DNA of 32,008 nucleotides, from the IMG/VR virus record IMGVR_UViG_3300028862_000081, positions 1 to 32,008 of that record; one strand, 5' to 3'. Shown here one piece after another: positions 21,267 to 28,235 of this stretch (position 1 is the first letter of the stretch; each line of letters begins with the position of its first letter). Both the position numbers and the translations under genes were made by a program. The notes under the pieces were generated by a model. It saw only the letters and a program-made list of their open reading frames with translations. It was not told where the DNA came from and did not search any database. Origin of the DNA: a virus.

Positions 21267-21269
21267 GTA

Positions 21270-21298
21270 TTGACAAAGAAAGGTATATGTGATATTAT
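21270..21298 (+). promoter_or_regulatory. Sigma70-type promoter of the RtcB gene
   Basis: TTGACA (21270-21275), 17 bp, TATTAT (21293-21298), with ATGTGA before the -10. It starts just after the helicase stop. Confidence 0.85.
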
Positions 21299-21323
21299 CT
21301 AAGAAGTTGAATAGGAGGTAAGT

Positions 21324-22430
21324 ATGCAGATAATTAAAGGAAAGTACAATTCAGCAAATGTTATGATAGATACCGTGGATGAATCCACTCGGTCGCAAAT
21401 TCAAGGGTTTGTAAATAACCCGTCTTTTGCAGGATCGTATATAGCTATCATGCCAGATTGCCATGCAGGTGCAGGGTCATGTATAGGATTTACTATGCAG
21501 ATGAATGACAGGATTATCCCCGCAGTAGTTGGTGTTGATATTGGGTGTCAAATGCGTTCGGCTAAGTTCAAAGTAGATAATTTTGACCTTCCCGCATTTG
21601 ACAAGTTCATCCACGAGAATATACCATCTGGATTTAATATCAATAATAAGATCTCAAATCTTAATTTCTGGGCACCCACTGCATTACGTGTTGGGGCAGA
21701 TTTAGCACGAGTATCACGTTCTATAGGGACGCTTGGTGGAGGGAACCACTTCATTGAAGCGGGGTATGATTCAGAGGGATATCTTTGGGTCACGGTTCAT
21801 TCAGGATCACGTAACTTTGGTTTGCAAATAGCAAAATACTACGGTGGTGTGGCAGAGTCAGTATGTCGTCGGTATGGAGCTGATACGCAAGGAATTCCGT
21901 TTCTGCTAGTTGACTCTCCAGAAGGAAAGGCGTATATTGAAGATCAGCTTGTTGGAGTAGAATATGCAAGAGCTAATACCAATGCTATGATGGAGAGGAT
22001 TACTAAGTTCTTCAATAAGGACTACGAAGATTTAGTAATATCAGTTCATAATTTCATAGGGGATGACGGTATGATCCGTAAGGGTGCTACCGAAGCCGAA
22101 GAAGGACAGAGACTTATTATCCCGTTCAATATGCGTGACGGTCTCGCTATCTGTGTGGGTAAAGGAAGTAAGAAGTATAACTATTCGGCTCCGCATGGTG
22201 CGGGACGGATACTTTCTCGTTCTAAGGCAAAGGCTACGTTGGATGTAGATTACTTTCAGGAGGAAATGAAACTCTCTGGAGTATATACTACTACAGCAAA
22301 TAAGGGAACTCTTGACGAGTCTCCTGATGCTTATAAGGATAAGGATATTATTCTTGAGAACATCAAAGAGACTGTAGACGTTGTAGAGTTCATCAAACCA
22401 GTGTATAATTTCAAAGCAGGAGGCGAATAA
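21324..22430 (+). CDS. rtcB: RtcB-type RNA ligase
   Basis: TAGGAGGT precedes the ATG. The 368-residue protein has the full RtcB set of motifs: MPDCHAGAG (43-51) and GVDIGCQM (70-77) with the metal-binding Asp, His and Cys, GGGNHFIE near 135, VHSGSRNFG near 160, and APHGAGR with the guanylated His at about 291. RtcB joins 3'-phosphate or cyclic-phosphate RNA ends to 5'-OH ends using GTP and Mn2+, as needed to heal tRNAs cut by host anticodon nucleases. It overlaps the next gene by one base (TAATGG). This is the short, bacterial-type form. Confidence 0.95.
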   Translation: MQIIKGKYNSANVMIDTVDESTRSQIQGFVNNPSFAGSYIAIMPDCHAGAGSCIGFTMQMNDRIIPAVVGVDIGCQMRSAKFKVDNFDLPAFDKFIHENIPSGFNINNKISNLNFWAPTALRVGADLARVSRSIGTLGGGNHFIEAGYDSEGYLWVTVHSGSRNFGLQIAKYYGGVAESVCRRYGADTQGIPFLLVDSPEGKAYIEDQLVGVEYARANTNAMMERITKFFNKDYEDLVISVHNFIGDDGMIRKGATEAEEGQRLIIPFNMRDGLAICVGKGSKKYNYSAPHGAGRILSRSKAKATLDVDYFQEEMKLSGVYTTTANKGTLDESPDAYKDKDIILENIKETVDVVEFIKPVYNFKAGGE

Positions 22431-22717
22431 TGGATTGCAAGATCGACATGTCATGGATTAGAAAAGAGGCAAATTATGTCCTGTCACAAGAGGTACAGAG
22501 GAAACTTTATGGGCGCGTGGAAATTGATGCTATAACACCATACCTCTATCTTGAGGGAGTAAGACTTTTGTTTGGACACAAGAAAGCAACTTTTGATAAC
22601 TGCAAAAGCAGAGAAGTTTCTGTAAATGATGTCCTTTCTGGTCGGTGGAAAGTCAAAGAGATGACCAAGAGTGAAATTGAAAAAGCTTTGGGATATGATA
22701 TTAAGATAGTGAAATAA
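22430..22717 (+). CDS. Hypothetical protein with shared IEKALGY tail (95 aa)
   Basis: AGGAGGCG precedes the ATG, which follows the RtcB stop (TAATGG). The body is charged and helical (MDCKIDMSWIRKEANYVLSQ), with a strand-rich end. The last 18 residues read MTKSEIEKALGYDIKIVK, nearly the same as the tail of the next gene. In such pairs the tail is likely to be a small docking or beta-hairpin module. Function unknown. Confidence 0.7.
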   Translation: MDCKIDMSWIRKEANYVLSQEVQRKLYGRVEIDAITPYLYLEGVRLLFGHKKATFDNCKSREVSVNDVLSGRWKVKEMTKSEIEKALGYDIKIVK

Positions 22718-22727
22718 GGGGGTGAGT

Positions 22728-23357
22728 ATGACAACGTTAGAAAAAGCAGAACATATTATGAAAAACCATAACTGTACTGGGTTTTGGTGTTCGTGTGATG
22801 GGACATATTGTCCTGCATTACGTTGTAATTGTAAGGATAGATATGGAAAGCTCACAGATAATGCTATCAAAGCCGCACAGGCATATATTGACGCGAATAA
22901 GCCAAAGGAGAATAAGTTGAAGACAGTAAAAGAATTTTATCAGTACATAGTAGACAGTTATGAAAGGGGAAATCCCCGATGTGATATGGGGAGTAGTCCT
23001 TATGAATTTAAGCTTTGTAGTAAGTGCCCTGCAACACATCTTTGCGGGAATGATTCTAGAGCACGATATGAATTCTGCAAAGCACAGTTGGCAAAAGAAA
23101 CAGAATTCAAGTATGGACAGGTAGTGTATAACAAACGAGGCAACCTATATACTTTTCTATTTAAGGCAGAGGATGGAACTATGCTGGGTGCGAAGGGGAT
23201 TATTATTCCTCCCGTTACCAATACTAGGGCATGTACATGTACGCTTGTAGTGGACACTTTTTACACAGAGGATCCTACCAAGAAAGAAAAGACCATGACT
23301 ATTACAGATATCGAAAAGGCTCTTGGTTACAAAATTAAAGTAGTAGGAGAAAAATAA
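22728..23357 (+). CDS. Cysteine-rich protein with IEKALGY tail (209 aa)
   Basis: GGGGG lies five bases before the ATG at 22728; a GTG at 22722 is also possible. Cysteines are clustered as NCTGFWCSCDGTYCPALRCNC near the start and CSKCPATHLC later, consistent with two small metal-binding modules. The C-terminal MTITDIEKALGYKIKVV matches the tail of the preceding gene. Overlaps the next gene by one base (TAATGG). I do not know the family; it may be a DNA or RNA binding adaptor. Confidence 0.7.
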   Translation: MTTLEKAEHIMKNHNCTGFWCSCDGTYCPALRCNCKDRYGKLTDNAIKAAQAYIDANKPKENKLKTVKEFYQYIVDSYERGNPRCDMGSSPYEFKLCSKCPATHLCGNDSRARYEFCKAQLAKETEFKYGQVVYNKRGNLYTFLFKAEDGTMLGAKGIIIPPVTNTRACTCTLVVDTFYTEDPTKKEKTMTITDIEKALGYKIKVVGEK

Positions 23358-23569
23358 TGGACTCTATGGAGTATGATGAGTACAGAAGTCGTCTCCGTAT
23401 GATGGACGACACAGAACTAGACCTTGAGATGGACGATTCTTTTATCCAGATGGCTGATGAGGATGAGTCTATCAAGTATGTTCTGTGCGTCCAAGAGCAT
23501 AGAGATAGGGTTCGTAAAGAGAAAGATGCCTATTATATGCAAGTGGCGCGTGATCCTTTATGGAATTAG
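23357..23569 (+). CDS. Small acidic protein (70 aa)
   Basis: It starts in a TAATGG overlap at the stop of the preceding gene, with AGGAG upstream. The protein (MDSMEYDEYRSRLRMMDDTE...) is highly charged and mainly helical, with an acidic first half. No motif recognised. Confidence 0.65.
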   Translation: MDSMEYDEYRSRLRMMDDTELDLEMDDSFIQMADEDESIKYVLCVQEHRDRVRKEKDAYYMQVARDPLWN

Positions 23570-23610
23570 AAGAGGAATTTCAGCGACATTATGGGAAACA
23601 GGAGGAAATT

Positions 23611-23808
23611 ATGGAAAAAGATTATCTGGCAGAAGTGCCACAAAATACAGTATGTTATAGTTGCCAAAACAGGTATGTGGATGCGTTAAAAAACAACCGA
23701 TGTCACGTCCATACTAATTATTACACAGATCGGGAAATTCTACCTGTATGTACTGAATATGAAGTGTGTGATTATTATAAGCAATTAGCTAGGGAGGTAT
23801 GTAGATGA
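23611..23808 (+). CDS. Small cysteine-rich protein (65 aa)
   Basis: I choose the ATG at 23611 because CAGGAGG lies directly upstream; an earlier in-frame ATG at 23560 has no ribosome site. The product (MEKDYLAEVPQNTVCYSCQN...) holds CYSCQ and further Cys and His (CHVHTNYY, VCTEYEVC), consistent with a small zinc site. It overlaps the nucleotidyltransferase start by ATGA. Function unknown. Confidence 0.65.
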   Translation: MEKDYLAEVPQNTVCYSCQNRYVDALKNNRCHVHTNYYTDREILPVCTEYEVCDYYKQLAREVCR

Positions 23809-24479
23809 TAAATTTGGAAGTTCGTAGGCCGGAGTTGGTGAAGAATATCCTTCATCAGATATGTGGTAAAGAGGCATTTATTTGTGGGGGGTTTGCACGC
23901 GTTGTATGCTCTCCTTGTACTGCCCCTATTCCGTCAGAGGATATTGATATATACCTCCTCTCTAAAGATAGTTTTCCTCTTTTGGAAACACGTCTTAAAG
24001 AGTTGTTATATATCAAGTCAAAAGAAAATGATGTCTCGTGTGTATTTACGTATGCTATTACGTCAGACACACTTCATCCTCCTATCAATTTGATTAAGCC
24101 TATAGAGAATGGACATCTTCATACTTTTGGGGATATAGATAAGATCTTGGAAAACTTTGATTTTACTATAGCCCGATGTGGTATCTACCTTTCTGATGGT
24201 ATGGAAATTAAAGCTAGGGGAGATGAGGATTTTGAAAATAACGAGAGGGATCACATCCTCATTATCAAGAATATCCATTGCCCTATAGCAGAGGTTACAA
24301 GGATTTCTAAGTATATGGCTAGAGGGTACAAAATTCCCCTTATGCAAATAGTGAGATGTTTCTTGGATTGGGAAGGAAGAGATCCTACTTACAGGAATGA
24401 ATTGGTCGCAGCACTCGAAAAAGATAAACTCACGGATAAAGATAAAGAAGAGTTGTATAAACGACTATATGTAGATTAA
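23805..24479 (+). CDS. Nucleotidyltransferase of the CCA-adding / poly(A) polymerase head type (224 aa)
   Basis: GGGAGG precedes the ATG. The motif CGGFAR (27-32) followed by SEDIDIYL (44-51) is the GG...DxD signature of the class II nucleotidyltransferase head, with D46 and D48 as metal ligands. LENFDFTIARCGI (about 115-127) is a second typical strand. CCA-adding enzymes repair or build the 3' end of tRNA; the tRNA in this window lacks an encoded CCA. The protein is short (bacterial CCA enzymes have about 400 residues), so the tRNA-binding C-terminal part is reduced. A nucleotide-modifying role on another substrate is the alternative. Confidence 0.7.
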   Translation: MINLEVRRPELVKNILHQICGKEAFICGGFARVVCSPCTAPIPSEDIDIYLLSKDSFPLLETRLKELLYIKSKENDVSCVFTYAITSDTLHPPINLIKPIENGHLHTFGDIDKILENFDFTIARCGIYLSDGMEIKARGDEDFENNERDHILIIKNIHCPIAEVTRISKYMARGYKIPLMQIVRCFLDWEGRDPTYRNELVAALEKDKLTDKDKEELYKRLYVD

Positions 24480-24488
24480 GGAGGAATT

Positions 24489-24785
24489 ATGCAATTTGAG
24501 ACACTTTGTATGGGAAGAGATAATTGGAGAGGAAAAATCCGATACGGAAATGATATAGAGTATCTATGCCATACTATGGATGCGGTCATCTTTACAAAAA
24601 GAGACTTATCAGAAGTAGATCATAGATGTTATACGTATCATACAGAAAAAGAAGTAATAGACCTGTTTAAGTTATACATAAGTCAGGAAAAGATAAGAAG
24701 AGACGAAACCGCACAATATGCCTTACTAGGACATGTCTTTTCTCTAGCAGAAGATGAGATCACACTAGTTAAGATGACTGAGTAA
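24489..24785 (+). CDS. Hypothetical protein (98 aa)
   Basis: AAGGAGGA precedes the ATG (MQFETLCMGRDNWRGKIRYG). It looks like an alpha-beta protein with a helical KEVIDLFKLYISQEK segment. No motif recognised. It lies between the nucleotidyltransferase and DnaB-like genes. Confidence 0.65.
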   Translation: MQFETLCMGRDNWRGKIRYGNDIEYLCHTMDAVIFTKRDLSEVDHRCYTYHTEKEVIDLFKLYISQEKIRRDETAQYALLGHVFSLAEDEITLVKMTE

Positions 24786-24804
24786 GTTTAATCAAGGAGA
24801 TTAA

Positions 24805-26214
24805 GTGAAGAGAGAAACAATTGATTTAAGTGTAGAACGCACCCTTATCACACTTCTACTTATGTCAGATGTAGTGTGTACTAAGATTATCCCTATAATT
24901 AAACCACAGTATATGCAATCAGCGTATTCTAGGGAAATTGTAGCATGGGTTATGGAGTATTATGAGAAGTATAAAGAGGCACCGAAAGATAGCATACAAA
25001 GCATATTTGAACAAAAACGTGCTTATGTTGCTGATGAAGAGGTGCTTACATCTATAGGTGAGTTTCTTGGTAGTTTGAGTGACGATTATGATCCCGAGCA
25101 ATATACCAATATAGACTACTTTGTAGATAACTCAGAAAAATATATCCGTAGGTGTTCTGTCTCTCTATTTAAGGAACGCCTTGAGGCGTGTATGCTGGCA
25201 GGAGAGATAGAAAAGGCAGAACAGCTCATAGCCACATATACGCAGCCGGGGATACCACAGGATACGGGAATAGACATCCTACATGATCATGCTGCCATTA
25301 TAGAGGCTCTTACTACAGGAAGTACGCCTTTATTCACTATACCGGGGGATTTAGGGCTTGTTTGTAATGATTTCTACCGTGGAGATGTATCTTGTTGGCT
25401 AGGAAGGGCAAAAGCCGGAAAGTCTTGGGCCACACTCTATACAGGTGAACAGGCTATGATGCAAGGGTGCAAAGTCACGTATATATCTCTCGAAATGCGT
25501 AAAGAAGAGGCTATAGGACGTGAAGCTATGTCTCTGCAATGGGAAACCCGTACTCCAAGGTCTATCTCCGTCCCCTCCTTTCATTCTGAGAGGGAAGCTG
25601 GGGAGCAAGACAGGGAAGACACTATATTCTCTGTTATGCATGATATGGTGGAAAAAGAGGGGATAAACCTCAGTAATCTAGGGGAATTGGAAAACCAGTT
25701 TAAGATGCGTACAGGCGGGGGAGGCATGAAATTCTTTTTTATGCCTGCAGAAGCCACGACTATTGAAACTATAGACGCATTGCTAGACAATTTGATGTAT
25801 TACCAAGGGTGGAATACTGACGTCCTTTTGATTGATTACGCAGACCTTATGTCTGCCGGAAACAGGGAAGTACGTCACGGATTGGACTATATCTTTAGGA
25901 ATTTGCGCCGTATAGCACAGATGAGGAATATACATATTTCTACCCCGTCGCAGAGTAATTATGTGGGGGATAAAGATGACGGGGAGCTGAGTGAGGCGAA
26001 CGTAGCGGAAGATAAGCGTAAATTGGGACACGTAGCGAAGTTGCTGGCGTTGTATAACACTAAAGAGGAACGTAGTAAAGGGATACTACACGTAAAATCG
26101 ATAGTTGACAGATACGAGCCAAAGACGTATGATACGGCTATAGTGCTGCAATGTCTGGCTATGGGTAAGTTTTGTGTGGATTCAAAGTTATCTGCTAAAG
26201 TAACTTTACAATAA
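24805..26214 (+). CDS. DnaB-like replicative helicase (469 aa)
   Basis: The start is a GTG with AAGGAG upstream. The N-terminal domain (about 1-150) is helical as in DnaB, and the RecA-like motor has Walker A GRAKAGKS (200-207), Walker B LLIDYAD with D344, and TPSQSNY (a DnaB-type sensor motif) further on. A positive KRETIDLSVERTLI-like start and a GGGG loop (RTGGGGMKFFF) lie between. It unwinds the template ahead of the polymerase; the primase is encoded nearby. Of 19 Ile codons in the first 166 residues, ten are ATA. Confidence 0.85.
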   Translation: MKRETIDLSVERTLITLLLMSDVVCTKIIPIIKPQYMQSAYSREIVAWVMEYYEKYKEAPKDSIQSIFEQKRAYVADEEVLTSIGEFLGSLSDDYDPEQYTNIDYFVDNSEKYIRRCSVSLFKERLEACMLAGEIEKAEQLIATYTQPGIPQDTGIDILHDHAAIIEALTTGSTPLFTIPGDLGLVCNDFYRGDVSCWLGRAKAGKSWATLYTGEQAMMQGCKVTYISLEMRKEEAIGREAMSLQWETRTPRSISVPSFHSEREAGEQDREDTIFSVMHDMVEKEGINLSNLGELENQFKMRTGGGGMKFFFMPAEATTIETIDALLDNLMYYQGWNTDVLLIDYADLMSAGNREVRHGLDYIFRNLRRIAQMRNIHISTPSQSNYVGDKDDGELSEANVAEDKRKLGHVAKLLALYNTKEERSKGILHVKSIVDRYEPKTYDTAIVLQCLAMGKFCVDSKLSAKVTLQ

Positions 26215-26227
26215 AGGAGAAGTTATA

Positions 26228-27475
26228 ATGGATAATAACAAAGCATTTAGAGCGTTTTTAGCTAACATCAGGAAAATTGAAGGTGCCGACAAAATCGTCC
26301 AAGCATCGGTAACACTAGCAGGAGTACCTATTGCAGACGTAGTAGTAGGTGTGGATACGGTGGAAGGTACAGAGGTAGTTTACTTTGACAGTAATATGTG
26401 CCTCAGTGACACTTTCCTTAATTATCGCCCAGAACTCAAGACATACCTTGCAAAAGGCAACCGTGTGCGGTGTATTAAACTCAAAGGAGTTATCTCAAAT
26501 GGTCTTTGCGTCCCTATTGAGGTATTATACGGGATGTCAAAACAAGATATTCCAGAAAGTTTCACTCATATCGACGGTGTAGAAATTTGTAAGAAATGGG
26601 TACCAGAAGTGACTCCACAAGGCTCTCGCAGCAGTAAGATGGGGCATGCTAAGAATGCAAAGAAGCCATCACGGGTTATCCCCGAGTTGTTTCATTTCCA
26701 TGTGGATACACAACAGCTTGCAAGGAATCTGCATAAGATCAACACAGATGACATTATTTCTATTAGCCGTAAAATTCATGGCACAAGTGCGATTTGTGGC
26801 CGCCTGCCTGTTAAGAAACCACTTACACTTGTTGGAAAGCTTCTCAGCAAGCTAGGCATTTCTGTACAAAACACCATGTACGACTATCTATACGCTTCCA
26901 GAACGGTTATTAAGAACGTCACCGAGGGCGATTTTACAGATCTTTGGTCTACTGTGGGTGGGGCGAATTTCTTGGGTAAACTGAATAAAGGTGAAACTGT
27001 CTACTACGAAATTGTGGGGTATATGCCGGGGACACAGACGTTTATCCAGAAGAATTATGATTATGGATGCAAACCGGGGGATTACAAGATTGCCGTCTAC
27101 CGTATTACGCAGACAAACGAAGACGGTGTGGTATTTGAGTACGGATGGGCAGCCATGAAAGAACGGTGTGTGGAACTCGGCGTTCCTATGGTGGAAGAAT
27201 ACTACTATGGTAAAGCGTCTGATTGGAAACACACATATTCATCCATAACAGATCTCCCAGCATGGAGAGTAGAATTTATGTCTCTATTAAAAGAACACTA
27301 TCTTGAAAAAGATGCACAGGATAATCTTTGTAAGAAGATGCCAGATGAGGGTATAGTCCTTCGTGTAGAAGCCAAAGAGATCACAGTATTCAAACTCAAG
27401 AGTGAGCGATTTTTCTTGAATGAATCAGCAAGTAAAGACGCAGGAGAGCTTGACATAGAAGAGCAAATAGTGTAG
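26228..27475 (+). CDS. RNA ligase of the Rnl5/DRB0094 type (415 aa)
   Basis: AAGGAGAAG precedes the ATG. The N-terminal region (about 10-105, with ASVTLAGVPIADVVVG and RCIKLKGVISNGLC) is an OB-like domain as in the Deinococcus DRB0094 ligases. The nucleotidyltransferase domain follows: SRKIHG with the lysine nucleophile at about K182 (motif I, KxHG), YYEIVGY (motif IIIa), PDEGIVLRV (motif IV) and VFKLKS (motif V). Such ligases seal RNA ends through adenylation. With RtcB and the nucleotidyltransferase it makes up an RNA repair set. Its stop codon lies within the next promoter. Confidence 0.9.
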   Translation: MDNNKAFRAFLANIRKIEGADKIVQASVTLAGVPIADVVVGVDTVEGTEVVYFDSNMCLSDTFLNYRPELKTYLAKGNRVRCIKLKGVISNGLCVPIEVLYGMSKQDIPESFTHIDGVEICKKWVPEVTPQGSRSSKMGHAKNAKKPSRVIPELFHFHVDTQQLARNLHKINTDDIISISRKIHGTSAICGRLPVKKPLTLVGKLLSKLGISVQNTMYDYLYASRTVIKNVTEGDFTDLWSTVGGANFLGKLNKGETVYYEIVGYMPGTQTFIQKNYDYGCKPGDYKIAVYRITQTNEDGVVFEYGWAAMKERCVELGVPMVEEYYYGKASDWKHTYSSITDLPAWRVEFMSLLKEHYLEKDAQDNLCKKMPDEGIVLRVEAKEITVFKLKSERFFLNESASKDAGELDIEEQIV

Positions 27476-27478
27476 AAT
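27450..27478 (+). promoter_or_regulatory. Promoter of the small-gene to polymerase segment
   Basis: TTGACA (27450-27455), 17 bp, TAGAAT (27473-27478), with AGTG before the -10. Confidence 0.8.
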
Positions 27479-27484
27479 ATGTTT

Positions 27485-27513
27485 TGTCAGGAGAGTTAAT
27501 ACTTTTCCTGACA
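27485..27513 (+). other. 5'-end hairpin of the new transcript
   Basis: TGTCAGGA (27485-27492) and TCCTGACA (27506-27513) form a perfect 8-bp stem starting about seven bases after the -10 element. No U run follows. A hairpin at the very 5' end of a message usually protects it from decay. Confidence 0.6.
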
Positions 27514-27537
27514 TAGAGAACCTGAGGAGGTATATAT

Positions 27538-27585
27538 ATGAAAAGGGTTTTGGCGTTGTTTTGGATTCAAGAGGGGGTGTCATAG
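27538..27585 (+). CDS. Leader peptide (15 aa) coupled to the next gene
   Basis: GAGGAGGT lies upstream of an ATG that opens MKRVLALFWIQEGVS and a stop. The final G of the TAG stop is the first base of the GTG start of the next gene, and GAGGGGG, the ribosome site of the next gene, lies in the last codons of the leader. This suggests translational coupling. The peptide is hydrophobic in the middle and may have no function of its own. Confidence 0.5.
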   Translation: MKRVLALFWIQEGVS

Positions 27586-27770
27586 TGGACAAGATTTTTA
27601 TGAAGATATTTGCCATGATTTCTATTATCATAGTAGATATTTTTGTGGTGCCGTATTTGCTCGGAGTAGCTAGTACGTTATTCATGGTCGGTGGCTATCT
27701 GTTGGTTATTCTTAGTATTTATACTGAGATTAAAATTATTATGTCCTTTTTTAAGAAGGAGTCAAAATGA
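27585..27770 (+). CDS. Small membrane protein (61 aa, GTG start)
   Basis: I choose the GTG at 27585 because GAGGGGG lies nine bases upstream and it touches the leader stop. The product (MDKIFMKIFAMISIIIVDIF...) has two hydrophobic segments (about 8-22 and 27-47) separated by a short turn, with a basic end (FFKKESK). Two-helix proteins of this size can be holins or membrane regulators, but no lysis genes lie next to it, so function is open. Confidence 0.6.
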   Translation: MDKIFMKIFAMISIIIVDIFVVPYLLGVASTLFMVGGYLLVILSIYTEIKIIMSFFKKESK

Positions 27771-27850
27771 ATGTGTATGGCTGTACTCATGGGATGTACA
27801 AGGGTTCCCGCAGGTTACTGGTGGAAACACTATTACTGACTTGCGAATAA
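27767..27850 (+). CDS. Tiny protein (27 aa)
   Basis: It starts in an ATGA overlap at the preceding stop, with AAGGAG upstream. It reads MNVYGCTHGMYKGSRRLLVE and ends LLLTCE. It has no family that I know. The stop lies one base before the thioredoxin-like start, so it may mainly keep ribosomes moving to that gene, which has no ribosome site of its own. Confidence 0.45.
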   Translation: MNVYGCTHGMYKGSRRLLVETLLLTCE

Positions 27851-27851
27851 A

Positions 27852-28103
27852 ATGAAAGAAGTATTATTCCTGAAAACGGATTATTGTGGTGGCTGTAAAG
27901 TTATGCTACCACAGGTAAAGGTGTTCTTTCCTGATGTAAAGGAAATTCGTCTCTATGACGAAGATCCACGTGTAGAGCAGTACAACATCAGGTGTGTCCC
28001 TACTATCATTATCCAAGAAGACGGAGTAGAGGTAGCAAGGCACACAGGTAGTGCATCACGGAATAGGATAGAGCAGTTTTTGAAGCAAAATAACGTAATA
28101 TAG
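27852..28103 (+). CDS. Thioredoxin/glutaredoxin-like protein (83 aa)
   Basis: The redox motif CGGC lies in LKTDYCGGCKVML (11-15 region) followed by the typical strand and the cis-proline motif RCVPTI. It is 83 residues, about the length of a glutaredoxin. It would reduce disulfides, for example of a ribonucleotide reductase, or serve as a polymerase processivity factor as host thioredoxin does for T7 polymerase; the family A polymerase gene nearby makes that thought-provoking but unproven. No ribosome site is visible, so coupling to the preceding tiny gene is likely. Confidence 0.8.
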   Translation: MKEVLFLKTDYCGGCKVMLPQVKVFFPDVKEIRLYDEDPRVEQYNIRCVPTIIIQEDGVEVARHTGSASRNRIEQFLKQNNVI

Positions 28104-28115
28104 CATTTGTGCAAC

Positions 28116-28137
28116 TCCCCGATGCAAGAAACGGGGA
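28116..28137 (+). other. Hairpin just upstream of the tRNA
   Basis: TCCCCG (28116-28121) and CGGGGA (28132-28137) form a stable stem with a 10-base loop, five bases before the tRNA. It may guide processing of the tRNA 5' end. Confidence 0.5.
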
Positions 28138-28141
28138 ACTC

Positions 28142-28215
28142 TGGAGAGTAGCTCAGTCGGTTAGAGCAGGATCCTTATAAGGTCAAGGTCGATAGTTCAA
28201 TTCTATCCTCTCCAA
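28142..28215 (+). tRNA. tRNA-Ile with UAU anticodon
   Basis: A 74-base cloverleaf: the 7-bp acceptor TGGAGAG pairs with CTCTCCA, the D arm is GCTC/GAGC with AGTCGGTTA, the T arm is GATAG TTCAATT CTATC, and the discriminator is A. The anticodon loop CTTATAA gives UAU, reading AUA. The anticodon stem is weak (GGATC with GGTCA: one G-A mismatch at its base and a U-G pair). No CCA is encoded. Ile(UAU) is rare in bacteria, which normally read AUA with lysidine-modified CAU. Confidence 0.85.
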
Positions 28216-28235
28216 TACAACAAGGTGGTAATATA

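Noticed and set aside
22041-22454. 137-residue minus-strand frame
   Set aside because: It is antisense to RtcB and has no ribosome site; RtcB motifs are complete.
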